A stretch of DNA of 64,000 bases from a bacterium (lineage in GTDB: Bacteria; Acidobacteriota; Thermoanaerobaculia; Multivoradales; J023). Of the stretch, positions 19,809-28,981 are shown in pieces (within the stretch, counting starts at the first letter, position 1; every line of letters starts with the position of its first letter). The stretch spans positions 55,650-119,649 of the forward strand of contig JAAELT010000458.1 in the NCBI GenBank assembly GCA_024226315.1, in the 5' to 3' direction. Under the pieces are notes generated by a model that saw only the letters and a program-made list of their open reading frames with translations, was not told where the DNA came from and did not search any database. The translations under genes and the position numbers were made by a program.

Positions 19809-20822
19809 ATGAACGATGTGCAGATCGCGATTCGAGCGCAACACAGTCTCTCGAAACAACACAGCCACTCGAAACAACACAGTCTCTCGAAACAAAGCTC
19901 TTATGCCAGGAGCGCAGCGCTCGACGGCGGTCGTCAGTTAAAAGCCCGGGTCTTGGCGAGCTGCTTGTTGCTTCTGGTCGCTGGCGGTGCTGGAGCCCAG
20001 CAGTGGGAGCAGTGGAAGGCGCGAAGCGTGCCGGAAGACCTCGCGGCGCCGCCGGCGGACGCGGAGCGGAGCGCTTCCGGGCTGGCCTGGAAGGTCTTGA
20101 CCCCGGGAACCGGAGACAAGCCTGCCGACGCCAACGACAGGGTGGCCGTGCACTTCACCGGGTGGACGGCCGCCGGCGTCGAGTTCCAGACTACCGTCGG
20201 CCAGGAGAAGCCAGCGGTCTTCAAGTTGCAGGAGGTCTTTCCCGGCTGGCGTGAGGCCATGCAGCTGATGGTGATCGGCGAGGAGCGGCGCTTGTGGATC
20301 CCGGAACGGCTAGGTCCGCCAAATCCGAAGTCAGGCCGCCGAGGAGACGCGGTCTTCGACGTCCGGATGGTCGCCATCCAGCGCATTCCAAACCCCCCGA
20401 CGGAGCTCGGGAAGCCGCCGGAGGACGCCGAGCGGACCCTCTCGGGTGCTTTCACCCGGCGGATCGAGACCGGGTGGGGCGACGAGTACCCGGCTGACGA
20501 TGCCGCCGTTTTGGTGCATTACACGGGCTGGACGACCGACGGCAAGACCTTCGATTCCAGCATCAGACGCAACCGCCCGACGGCCTTTCCGCTCGGCAAA
20601 GTGATGCCCCCCTTCGCCGAGGCGCTCCGCATGATGGTCATCGGCGAGACCCGGCAAGTGTGGATTCCCGGCAACCTGGCGGCCGGCAACTGGCCGGGGT
20701 CGCCCCAGGGGATGCTGATTTTCGAGCTGAAGCTGATGGATATCCTGCCGGAGGGATCGCTGGGCAAGGCCCTGCCGCCGGAGGCTCAGAAGATCAAGCC
20801 AGGTTCGGCCTCCGAGGGGTAG
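19809..20822 (+). CDS. Exported protein with two FKBP-type prolyl isomerase domains
   Basis: A 337-aa protein with two FKBP domains at about residues 85-200 and 210-325. Domain 1 has VAVHFTGWTAAGVEF, FKLQEVFPGWREAMQLM and WIPERLG; domain 2 has VLVHYTGWTTDGKTFDSS, FPLGKVMPPFAEALRMM and RQVWIPGNLA. These match the FKBP fold, and the WIP segment is kept in both. A hydrophobic signal (VLASCLLLLVAGGAGAQ) begins near residue 48, preceded by an odd His/Ser/Lys/Gln-rich segment encoded by an 18-bp repeat. That extension is atypical for a signal peptide and a later non-ATG start is possible. Expected role: periplasmic prolyl isomerase or chaperone. Confidence 0.85.
   Translation: MNDVQIAIRAQHSLSKQHSHSKQHSLSKQSSYARSAALDGGRQLKARVLASCLLLLVAGGAGAQQWEQWKARSVPEDLAAPPADAERSASGLAWKVLTPGTGDKPADANDRVAVHFTGWTAAGVEFQTTVGQEKPAVFKLQEVFPGWREAMQLMVIGEERRLWIPERLGPPNPKSGRRGDAVFDVRMVAIQRIPNPPTELGKPPEDAERTLSGAFTRRIETGWGDEYPADDAAVLVHYTGWTTDGKTFDSSIRRNRPTAFPLGKVMPPFAEALRMMVIGETRQVWIPGNLAAGNWPGSPQGMLIFELKLMDILPEGSLGKALPPEAQKIKPGSASEG
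19841..19894 (+). repeat. 18-bp tandem repeat at the start of the FKBP gene
   Basis: Three adjacent copies of an 18-bp unit (ACACAGTCTCTCGAAACA, the middle copy with two changes). If the ATG at 19809 is used they are translated as HSLSKQ-type repeats before the signal sequence; otherwise they lie in the leader. Confidence 0.9.
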
Positions 20823-20831
20823 GAACACGGG

Positions 20832-21626
20832 ATGTACGGAGACCGACCCCGTTTCAGACAGCCGATCGGCATGGGTGGCCGCTCGGCCGGCCCACCGCCA
20901 CGTGACGTGCTGGTTCTGCTCGGGGTCCTCTTCCTCACCTATTCGCTACAGTTCTTCGAGGCCTTCCAGCCTCTGATCGAGTACCTCAAGCTGTCGCGCG
21001 ACATCTGGCTGCGCGGTCACCTGTGGCAGCTGGCCACCTACCCGTTCGTCGCCGAGAAGTCGTGGCCGTTCTATTTTCTGCTATCGCTGCTCATCACCTT
21101 CTGGTTCGGGCGCGACGTCTTCCGCTTTCTCGGGCGCCGCCAATTCTGGCAGGTGCTGGCCTGGGGATTCGGCGCGGGCGCGATCGTGGCGATGGTGGTG
21201 CAGGTCCTCATGGATCTGGCCGGCGCGCAGGTGGCGGCTCCCTTCATTCTCCTGCAGGGGCAGGGCATAGTGCTCACCGTCCTGATCTCCGCCTTTGGCA
21301 CCGTCTACCGCAATGCCACCATCTTGATGTTCTTTGTCCTGCCACTCAAGGCGAGCTGGTTTCCCGGGCTCTACATCCTGTTCGCCTTCATGAGCTTCCT
21401 GACCACCAAGGACTTTGCCGGCTTCCTAGGCGTCTGCGCCGCCGTCGGCGTCACCACCCAGACCCTGAGCGGCCGCGGCCTTGGCCGCACCCTCCGCGAG
21501 TGGCGCCTGCGCATCGAGCGCAAGGTCCTGGAAGCCCGCCTCGAGCGCATGAAAAAGAAACGCGGCATGAGGATCGTCAAGCCCCCCGAGGACGACGAGC
21601 CGAGCGGCGGGCCCTGGATCAACTAG
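20832..21626 (+). CDS. Rhomboid-like membrane protein, probably catalytically inactive
   Basis: A 264-aa protein with about six membrane segments, from LVLLGVLFLTYSLQFFEAF to ILFAFMSFLTT, and a charged cytoplasmic tail. The region after the first segment (IWLRGHLWQLATYPFV) is the rhomboid L1 pattern (W-x-L-x-T-x-x-F). The position of the catalytic GxSG motif reads LLQGQGIVLTVLISAFG, with no serine, and no catalytic His is seen in the last segment. This suggests a rhomboid-like pseudoprotease, comparable in principle with iRhom/Derlin-type proteins that bind rather than cut membrane proteins. It follows the FKBP gene by 9 bases, so both may serve envelope protein quality control (inference). 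Confidence 0.7.
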   Translation: MYGDRPRFRQPIGMGGRSAGPPPRDVLVLLGVLFLTYSLQFFEAFQPLIEYLKLSRDIWLRGHLWQLATYPFVAEKSWPFYFLLSLLITFWFGRDVFRFLGRRQFWQVLAWGFGAGAIVAMVVQVLMDLAGAQVAAPFILLQGQGIVLTVLISAFGTVYRNATILMFFVLPLKASWFPGLYILFAFMSFLTTKDFAGFLGVCAAVGVTTQTLSGRGLGRTLREWRLRIERKVLEARLERMKKKRGMRIVKPPEDDEPSGGPWIN

Positions 21627-21683
21627 TGCCCTGCTCGAGCCCGAGGCGCTGATCGAGCAGGGCACTGGCAGGGTAGGAGGGCC

Positions 21684-22916
21684 TCAGTCTCCGCGAGTAC
21701 CCAGCAGGTCCCACTGGGAATAGCAACTGGCGGACTCGCAGGGCGGAGCGCCGCACCATTCCCCGGGCCAGAACTTGCCGCCGGGGCGACACAGGCCGCC
21801 GTGACAGTAGGGCCTGCCGCGGCAGGCGTCCTCGTCGAGGATGTCGCACTCGCAGCCGAAGTTGCTCCAGCAGCAGGCGCCGACCTCTCCGCATTCCTGG
21901 CCCGCGAACCACTTGGCGTTCGGGCCGCTGCAGTCGTGCTCCAGGACGTGGACGCACTTCTTGGTGCCGCTGTCAGTGCAGGCGCCCCACTGCGGCGGAG
22001 GCTCCGGGTACAGCGCGTCGAGGGCGGCCAGGTCATCGGGCGTGAAGTTCATTCCGCCACCCATGTTGCTGGGGCAGCCTTCGCCCGCCACTTCCAACGG
22101 GCAGCACAGACAACCGGCGTTACACTTTTCGTCGGTCCCCGGACAATCGCTGTCGCGGACGCACTCGTCGCCGGAAGACGCGCAGACGCGCTTGCACATC
22201 AGATAGCTGTTGTAGTGCATGATGCTCTGCAGGTCGTAGGGGATATCCGGGATGGTTCTGCCATACGTCATCTTGCTGAAATTCCTGCTTTCGCCGGATC
22301 GTACGCAGTCGGGAAAGTAGATTACGTGGTCGTCTCGATCATGGCGTTGATGCGTGTGGTAGAAGCCCAGAGCGTGGAGGATTTCGTGCCGCACGACGGC
22401 TTGATGAGTGCATTTCGACTGCGCCAGATCGGCGATGCGGCGGGAAGCTTTGTAACCGATGTATGTGTTGCACTGGTTGTTGCCGGTGTCGATGAAGTCG
22501 ACGTAGCCGGCTTCATCGCTTCGTGGCACGAAACGCACGTTCGAATTGTCTTCGATGTATTCGATCGCCTCCTTGACGGAGACGGTCAGTGCGCCGGTGC
22601 TGATGACGTAGGGGACGATGCCGTCGGGCCAGGTCTTCCAATTGGTCGCGTGGCGTGCCGCGACATGGTCCGGCTCCCTGAGATCGCTGAAGAAGACCTC
22701 CAGCGTCTCTTCGTCGAGCAGCACGTCGTCCATGACGAAGACGGGCTCACCCTCGATCATCGTGTACGGGAGCTCGAGGTCGTATCCCGGTACCTTTGCG
22801 ATGGGTCGCAGGGGCGGTTCGGGAAACTCCTGCCGGGATTCGGCACCTGCTGTGGAACCGAATGCCAGCACCAGTGCTGCCAGCGTCGCGAGAGACCACT
22901 CGAAGCTTCTAGACAT
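21684..22916 (-). CDS. Secreted astacin-family (M12A) zinc metalloprotease A
   Basis: A 410-aa secreted protease: signal peptide (LATLAALVLAFGSTAGA), a propeptide-like region, an astacin catalytic domain with HEILHALGFYHTHQRHDRD (three zinc His, the catalytic Glu and the family Gly) and a Met-turn region near SIMHYNSY. The C-terminal 130 residues are very Cys-rich (CxxC and CC patterns such as GEVGACCWSNFGCECD) and nearly identical to those of its neighbour. A conventional AAAGGA ribosome-binding site precedes ATG 22916. It lies 47 bp downstream of the paralogue on the same strand, so they arose by tandem duplication. Substrates are unknown. Confidence 0.9.
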   Translation of the reverse strand: MSRSFEWSLATLAALVLAFGSTAGAESRQEFPEPPLRPIAKVPGYDLELPYTMIEGEPVFVMDDVLLDEETLEVFFSDLREPDHVAARHATNWKTWPDGIVPYVISTGALTVSVKEAIEYIEDNSNVRFVPRSDEAGYVDFIDTGNNQCNTYIGYKASRRIADLAQSKCTHQAVVRHEILHALGFYHTHQRHDRDDHVIYFPDCVRSGESRNFSKMTYGRTIPDIPYDLQSIMHYNSYLMCKRVCASSGDECVRDSDCPGTDEKCNAGCLCCPLEVAGEGCPSNMGGGMNFTPDDLAALDALYPEPPPQWGACTDSGTKKCVHVLEHDCSGPNAKWFAGQECGEVGACCWSNFGCECDILDEDACRGRPYCHGGLCRPGGKFWPGEWCGAPPCESASCYSQWDLLGTRGD

Positions 22917-22963
22917 GATGCGTCCTTTCGTTGTTCAAGATCCGTTCTCCCTCCAAGACGGCC

Positions 22964-24199
22964 TCAGTCCTCGCGAGTGCCCAGCAGGTCCCACTGGGAA
23001 TAACAGCTGGCGGACTCGCAGGGCGGAGCGCCGCACCACTCTCCGGGCCAGAACTTGCCGCCGGGGCGACACAGGCCGCCGTGGCAGTACGGCCTGCCGC
23101 GGCAGGCGTCCTCGTCGAGGATGTCGCATTCGCAGCCGAAGTTGCTCCAGCAGCAGGCACCGACCTCTCCGCATTCCTGCCCCGCGAACCACTTGGTGTT
23201 GGCGCCGCTGCAGTTCTGCTCTTGGACGTGGACGCACGTCTTGGTGCCGCTGTCGGTACAGGCGCCCCACAGCGGCACGTCCGGGTACAGCGCGGCGAGG
23301 GCAGCTCGGTCCGAGGACCTGAAGCTCTCCGTGCCGCCCATGCCGGGGCTCGGACAGCCGGCGCCGTCCACCTCCAGCGGGCAGCAAAGGCACTCACACG
23401 TGCCCCCGCTCGGACAATCGTTATTGCTGTAGCACACGTTGCCGGTGTTCGTGCAGACGCGCTTGCACGAGTCTTCGCTGTCGTAATGCATGATGCTTCG
23501 CAGGTCATAGGGGATCCCCGGGATCGTGCTGCCGCTCTTTCTGAAATCTTCGCTTCCGCCGGACCGTACGCAACTCGAAAAGTAGTTCACGTACATGTCT
23601 CGATCAGGGCGTTGATGGGTGTGGTAGAAGCTCAGGGAGTGCATGATCTCGTGCCGGACGACGTATTGCTGCGCGCATCCTTCCGACTTGTCCAGATCGA
23701 CGATCCGTCGTGAAGCGGCGTAACCGGCCCACGCCTGGCAGCGCTTGTTGCCGCGATCGATGAAGTCCATGTAGCCTTTCTCGTTGCTCCTGGGCACGAA
23801 GCGGACGTTCGAGTTGGCCTCGATGTAGTCGATCGCCTGGTGGACGGCGTCGGCCAGCGCGGGTGTGCTGATGACGTAGGGAACGATGCCGTCGGGCCAG
23901 GTGCTCCCCGTCGTGGTGTGGCGGGGTGCGACATGACCGGGCTCCCGGAGGTCGGCGAAAAAGACCTCCAGCGTCGCCTCGTCGAGCAGCATGTCGCCCA
24001 TGACGAAGACGGGCTCACCCTCGACCGTCGTGTACGGCAGCTCGAGGTCGTATCCCGGTACCTTCGCGATGGGCAGCGGGGCTTGTTCGGGGAACGCCTT
24101 CGGCTCGGCCTCCCCGCGGGGATCGGCACTCGCCATGGAACCGAACGTAAGGTATGACACTGCGATCGTCGCGAGAAACCACTTGAAGTTTCTACACAT
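22964..24199 (-). CDS. Secreted astacin-family (M12A) zinc metalloprotease B
   Basis: A 411-aa paralogue of the downstream gene, with signal peptide (FLATIAVSYLTFGSMASA), catalytic motif HEIMHSLSFYHTHQRPDRD and Met-turn SIMHYDSE. The family Gly after the second zinc His is Ser here (HSLSFYH), while all three His and the Glu remain, so activity is likely but may be altered. The Cys-rich tail (WGACTDSGTKTCVHV onward) is almost identical at DNA level to that of the neighbour, whereas the catalytic domains differ more. I chose ATG 24199 because GAAAGGA sits 7 nt upstream; an ATG at 24214 would overlap that ribosome-binding site. Divergent from the Lhr helicase gene. Confidence 0.9.
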   Translation of the reverse strand: MCRNFKWFLATIAVSYLTFGSMASADPRGEAEPKAFPEQAPLPIAKVPGYDLELPYTTVEGEPVFVMGDMLLDEATLEVFFADLREPGHVAPRHTTTGSTWPDGIVPYVISTPALADAVHQAIDYIEANSNVRFVPRSNEKGYMDFIDRGNKRCQAWAGYAASRRIVDLDKSEGCAQQYVVRHEIMHSLSFYHTHQRPDRDMYVNYFSSCVRSGGSEDFRKSGSTIPGIPYDLRSIMHYDSEDSCKRVCTNTGNVCYSNNDCPSGGTCECLCCPLEVDGAGCPSPGMGGTESFRSSDRAALAALYPDVPLWGACTDSGTKTCVHVQEQNCSGANTKWFAGQECGEVGACCWSNFGCECDILDEDACRGRPYCHGGLCRPGGKFWPGEWCGAPPCESASCYSQWDLLGTRED

Positions 24200-24393
24200 G
24201 TTTGATCCTTTCACCGAGCAGGTGGATTGATATGAGGCTCTCGCCGGAGAGCTGGCGGGAGTCGATCTCCCCGGCGCTTTCGGGTCTCGTGCTCCATATA
24301 GAACGGCGACAACAGAACGAGAACGGGATCAAGATTCGGCACCACTCGCCTCGATCCGTGGCGCGGGTGCGCGCTCGCTCGTAGACTACGTAG

Positions 24394-27300
24394 ATGCCCA
24401 CCGTGCCCGCCGCGACCGTCGACGCCCTCGACGTCTTCCACCCTCTGATCCGCCGCTGGTTCGAAGAGGCCGTCGGCTCGCCGACGGAGGTGCAGACGCT
24501 GGCCTGGCCGAAGATCGCGGCGGGGGAGCATGTGCTGATCTCGGCGCCGACCGGCAGCGGCAAGACGCTGACTGCCTTCTTGTGGGCGCTGCACCAGCTG
24601 CTCAGCGGCAAGTGGGACAGCGGCAAGGTGCGGGTGCTCTATGTGTCGCCGCTGCGGGCGCTCAATACGGATATCCGGCGCAACTTGCAGCGGCCGCTCG
24701 AAGAGCTGGCAGAGCGATTCCGGGAGGCGGGGGAGGAGGCCCCGGGGATCCGGGTGATGACGCGCAGCGGCGACACGCCGCAGGCGGAGCGGCGACGGAT
24801 GTTGCGGCGGCCGCCGGAGATCTTGATCACGACGCCGGAGAGTCTGAACATCCTGCTCACTTCCAAGGGCGGTCGTTCGCTGCTCGAAGACCTCGAGACG
24901 GTGATCCTGGACGAGATCCACTCGGTGGCGGCGGGCAAGCGGGGCACCCACCTGATCACCGCCGTCGAGCGCCTGGTGCCGCTGTCGGGCGAGTTCCAGC
25001 GCCTGGCCCTGTCGGCGACGATCCGGCCGATGGAGACGATCGCGGAGTTTGTCGGCGGCTACCGGCTGAGCGAGACGGAGGGGGGATTCTCCTACGACAA
25101 GCGGCCGGTGACGATGGTGAAGTCGGCGGCGTCGAAGCACTACGAGGTGCGGGTGCGTTATCCGGCGGCCGGGGCCGGGCCGGATCTCGAAGAGGATTCC
25201 ATGTGGGAGCTGCTGGTGGGCGACTTCCGCAACGTCATTCGCCGCAACCGCTCGACTCTGCTGTTCGCCAACAGCCGCCGCATGACCGAGAAGGTGACCC
25301 GCCTGATCAACGAGGGCGCGGGCGAGGATCTCGCCTATTCGCACCATGGATCCTTGTCGCGCGAGGTGCGCGCGGTGGTGGAGAAGCGGCTCAAGGAGGG
25401 CGAGCTGCGGGCGATCGTGGCCACCAACTCGCTGGAGCTCGGCATCGACGTCGGGGCGCTCGACGAGGTGGTGCTGATCCAGACCCCGCGCGCCATCTCC
25501 TCGGCGATCCAGCGGGTCGGGCGCGCCGGCCACGGAGTGGGGGAGGTGAGCCGCGGCATCTTCTATCCCACCCACGGGCGCGACTTCCTGGACGCCGCGA
25601 TCGTCGCCCGCAGCATCCTGGACCAGGATATCGAGAGCATTCAGCCGATCTCGGCACCGCTCGACGTGCTGGCGCAGGTGATCCTCTCCATGGTCGTGGC
25701 CGAGGACTGGAAGGTCGACGAGCTGTACGCGGCGCTGCGCACAAGCTACCCATACCGCCACCTGACGCGCCGGCAGCTCGACCTGGTGGTCGACATGCTC
25801 ACCGGCCGCTACGCCGACAGCCGGATCCGTGCACTCAAGCCCCGAGCGTCGCTCGATCGCATCGGCGGCGTGCTGCGGGCGCGCCCCGGCGTCGCCCGGC
25901 TGCTCTACATGGCGGGCGGCACGATCGCCGACCGGGGTTACTTCGCGCTGCGCCTGCAGGACTCCATGGCCAAGCTCGGCGAGCTCGACGAGGAGTTCGT
26001 GTGGGAGCGCTCGCCGGGCGACGTTTTCACTCTCGGGGCACAGAACTGGCAGATCCGCAAGATCACCCACAACGACGTGCTGGTGGCGCCGGCGCGGCGT
26101 GGCGCCGGCATGCCGCCCTTCTGGCGCGCCGACGCCCAGGACCGCGACTTCTTCTTCTCGCGCAAGATCGCCCGCTTCCTCGGCGCGGTCGAGGATCGCC
26201 TGGAGGATCCGGCGCTCGCGACCGACCTGCGTCAGGATTACCGGTTGGAGGACGCGGCGGCCGACGAGCTGCTCGAGTTCCTGCGTGCCCAGAAGGCGGC
26301 CACCGGCGAGCTGCCGAAAGCCGGCAAGGTGCTGATCGAGCACAGCGAGGGCCCCCCCGGGGACGACGGCAAGGAGCAGGTGATTCTGCACACCTTCTGG
26401 GGCGGAACGGTCAACCGGCCGTGGGTGATCGCTCTCCAGGCCGCCTGGGAGGAGCGCCACGACGAGCCGTGTGAGGTCTTCCAGGACGACGACTGCATCC
26501 TGCTGCGTCTACCCCGGGGATTCGAGGCACGGGAGGTTCTCTCGTTGGTACGGCCCGAGCACGTCGAGACCCTGCTGCGCCGGCGGCTCGAGCAGACCGG
26601 CTTTTTCGGCGCCCGTTTCCGGGTCGCCGCCTCGACCGCACTGCTGCTGCCGCGCTCCGGCTTCCGCAACCGCACGCCGCTGTGGCTGCACCGCCAGCGC
26701 TCGAAGAAGCTGCTCGAGGCGGTGTCGGAATATGGCGACTTCCCGGTGCTGGTCGAGACCTGGCGCACCTGCCTGCAGGACGAATTCGACCTCGAGAACC
26801 TGAAGAAGGTACTCGAAGATGTCGAGGCCGGAGACATCGCGGTGCGCGAGGTGCGGACCCAGTCGCCCTCGCCGTTCGCCGCCAACCTGATCTGGCGGCA
26901 CACCAACCACTACATGTACGCCGACGACTCGCCCGAGGCCGAGGGCGTGTCTCACCTGCGCCAGGACCTGCTCCAGGAGCTGGTCTTCCAGTCGCACCTG
27001 CGACCGCGCCTGCCGCCGGAGCTGGTCGAGCAGTTTCGCCGCAAGGTGCAGCGCACCACCGAGGGGTATGCGCCGCGGCCGGGCGAGGATCTGGTCTATT
27101 GGCTCGGCGAGCGCATCCTGTTGCCGGCCGGGGAATGGCGGGAGCTGCTGGACGCCGTGGCGAGAGACCACGAGGTCGCCGTCGATGAGATCGCGCGCAG
27201 CGTCGAAGACCGTGCCGCCGTGGTGAGATTGCCGGACACGGAGTCCGACGCGATCGTCGCCCTCGACAACGTGCCGCGGCTGCTGCGCGTCCTGGATCTC

Positions 27301-28956
27301 GACCTCGACGGCCTGAAACCGCGCTCGGTCGTGGCGCCCGAGCACGAGCTGGCGGCCGAACGACGCGAGGATCTGGCGCGGATCCTGACGACCCCCGACG
27401 CGCCGGAAGGCGACGCGGAGGACGACTCCGAGGCCCTGAGGTGGACGGCGCTCGCTGACCTGGTGGCCGAGTGGGTGAGATTCCGAGGGCCCTTCGACCC
27501 GGGCCTGCTGAGGCGGGTGTTCGGCTTCGGCGACGGCGTGCTGCGCGAGTTGCTGGAGACGCTGCAGGAGTCCCGTCGTCTGGTGATCGATCAGCTGACG
27601 CGTGGCGCCGACGCGCTCGAAGCATGCGACGCGGAGAATCTCGAGATCCTGCTGCGCTGGCTGCGCACCAGCGTGCGGCCGAGCTTCGAGGCGCTGCCTG
27701 TCGACGCCCTGCCACTGTTTCTGGCCGCCCACCAGGGTCTGGCCGACCGGGGTGACGGCGTCGACGGCCTGCAGGACCGGCTGGAGAGGCTCTTCGGCTA
27801 CTCGGCTCCGGCGGCGGCCTGGGAAGCCGAGATCCTGCCGGCGAGGCTCGAGCCCTACTATCCGTCGTGGCTCGACTCCCTGATGCAGGAGAGCGAGCTC
27901 GCCTGGCTGGGTTGCGGCAACGGCAAGTTGCTGTTCGGCTTTCCCGCCGACTTCGAGCTCTTCCAGGAAGCGGCCGAGAACGGGGGAGACGTTGGGGGCG
28001 ACGCCGATGACGGAGAGCGCGGGCAAGACGCTGACGCCGTGACCTCGCTCTTTCCGGAGCCCCGCGGGCGGTACGACTTGGCGGAGCTGAGCCGCCATAG
28101 CGGGCAGCCCACCGCCACGGTCAGCGACGAGCTCTGGCGTCTGGCCTGGGAGGGGCGAGTGGCGAACGATTCGTTCGTCGCGGTGCGCAAGGGGGTGGAG
28201 AACAAGTTCCAGCCGGTGGACTCGGCGCCGTCGCGCTCTACCTCGAGGAGCAGGCGGCGGTCGAGCTTCGACCGCTGGAAGGCCAGCCGGCCTTTTTTCG
28301 GCAACTGGCACGCGGTCGAGGCCCCTTCCGGGCCTCGGGATGTCCTGGAACAGGAAGAGCTGACGAAAGATCGAATTCGGGTGCTGCTGCAACGCTACGG
28401 CGTACTGTTTCGTGAGCTGGTGGTACGCGAGCTACCGCCCCTCAAGTGGGCGCGGGTCTTCCGCTCGCTGAGATTGATGGAGCTCTCCGGCGAAGTGCTG
28501 GCCGGGCATTTCTTCACCGGCGGGCGCGGTCTGCAATTCATCTCCCACACCGCCTTCAGGCAGTTGCGCCGCGGTCTGCCGGAGGACGCCATCTACTGGC
28601 TCAGCGCCGCCGATCCGGCGTCCACCGCCGGAGTCGACATCGAGGGGCTCAAAGGTGAGTTGCCAGCGCGTCTCGGCTCGAACCACCTGGTTTACCATGG
28701 GCGGCAACTGGTGATGGTTTCGAAGCGGCGGGGCCGCGAGCTCGAGCTGCGCTGCGGCGTGGATCATCCCCACCTCGAGGACTACCTCGGCGTGCTGAAG
28801 GTGCTCCTGACCCGCGAGTTTCAGCCGCTGTCCTCGATCGACGTCGAGACCATCAACGGCGAGCCGGCCGCTTCCAGCCCCTATCGGGCTCGGCTCGGGG
28901 AGATCTTCCGGTTGACCCGGGAGCCGCGGTCGGTGAAGCTGTGGAAGCGATATTGA
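24394..28956 (+). CDS. lhr: Large ATP-dependent helicase Lhr
   Basis: A 1520-aa superfamily 2 DNA helicase of the Lhr class. The N-terminal half is the Lhr core: Q-motif region, Walker A APTGSGKT, motif II LDEIH, motif III LSATI, motif V/VI with ATNSLELGIDVG and QRVGRAGH, then the winged helix and Lhr-specific beta-bundle. The C-terminal about 600 residues correspond to the Lhr C-terminal domain present only in the long form; in E. coli and Mycobacterium this long form is a DNA repair helicase and the gene is damage-inducible in mycobacteria. No nuclease or ligase gene is linked here. The start fits the family N-terminus (a helix before the LAWPKI segment). Confidence 0.93.
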   Translation: MPTVPAATVDALDVFHPLIRRWFEEAVGSPTEVQTLAWPKIAAGEHVLISAPTGSGKTLTAFLWALHQLLSGKWDSGKVRVLYVSPLRALNTDIRRNLQRPLEELAERFREAGEEAPGIRVMTRSGDTPQAERRRMLRRPPEILITTPESLNILLTSKGGRSLLEDLETVILDEIHSVAAGKRGTHLITAVERLVPLSGEFQRLALSATIRPMETIAEFVGGYRLSETEGGFSYDKRPVTMVKSAASKHYEVRVRYPAAGAGPDLEEDSMWELLVGDFRNVIRRNRSTLLFANSRRMTEKVTRLINEGAGEDLAYSHHGSLSREVRAVVEKRLKEGELRAIVATNSLELGIDVGALDEVVLIQTPRAISSAIQRVGRAGHGVGEVSRGIFYPTHGRDFLDAAIVARSILDQDIESIQPISAPLDVLAQVILSMVVAEDWKVDELYAALRTSYPYRHLTRRQLDLVVDMLTGRYADSRIRALKPRASLDRIGGVLRARPGVARLLYMAGGTIADRGYFALRLQDSMAKLGELDEEFVWERSPGDVFTLGAQNWQIRKITHNDVLVAPARRGAGMPPFWRADAQDRDFFFSRKIARFLGAVEDRLEDPALATDLRQDYRLEDAAADELLEFLRAQKAATGELPKAGKVLIEHSEGPPGDDGKEQVILHTFWGGTVNRPWVIALQAAWEERHDEPCEVFQDDDCILLRLPRGFEAREVLSLVRPEHVETLLRRRLEQTGFFGARFRVAASTALLLPRSGFRNRTPLWLHRQRSKKLLEAVSEYGDFPVLVETWRTCLQDEFDLENLKKVLEDVEAGDIAVREVRTQSPSPFAANLIWRHTNHYMYADDSPEAEGVSHLRQDLLQELVFQSHLRPRLPPELVEQFRRKVQRTTEGYAPRPGEDLVYWLGERILLPAGEWRELLDAVARDHEVAVDEIARSVEDRAAVVRLPDTESDAIVALDNVPRLLRVLDLDLDGLKPRSVVAPEHELAAERREDLARILTTPDAPEGDAEDDSEALRWTALADLVAEWVRFRGPFDPGLLRRVFGFGDGVLRELLETLQESRRLVIDQLTRGADALEACDAENLEILLRWLRTSVRPSFEALPVDALPLFLAAHQGLADRGDGVDGLQDRLERLFGYSAPAAAWEAEILPARLEPYYPSWLDSLMQESELAWLGCGNGKLLFGFPADFELFQEAAENGGDVGGDADDGERGQDADAVTSLFPEPRGRYDLAELSRHSGQPTATVSDELWRLAWEGRVANDSFVAVRKGVENKFQPVDSAPSRSTSRSRRRSSFDRWKASRPFFGNWHAVEAPSGPRDVLEQEELTKDRIRVLLQRYGVLFRELVVRELPPLKWARVFRSLRLMELSGEVLAGHFFTGGRGLQFISHTAFRQLRRGLPEDAIYWLSAADPASTAGVDIEGLKGELPARLGSNHLVYHGRQLVMVSKRRGRELELRCGVDHPHLEDYLGVLKVLLTREFQPLSSIDVETINGEPAASSPYRARLGEIFRLTREPRSVKLWKRY

Positions 28957-28981
28957 TGGCCGATCAGGCCGAGGAGGCGCC

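Noticed and set aside
24211..26460. A 749-codon minus-strand frame opposite lhr
   Set aside because: Antisense shadow of the helicase core. The codon pattern follows the plus strand.
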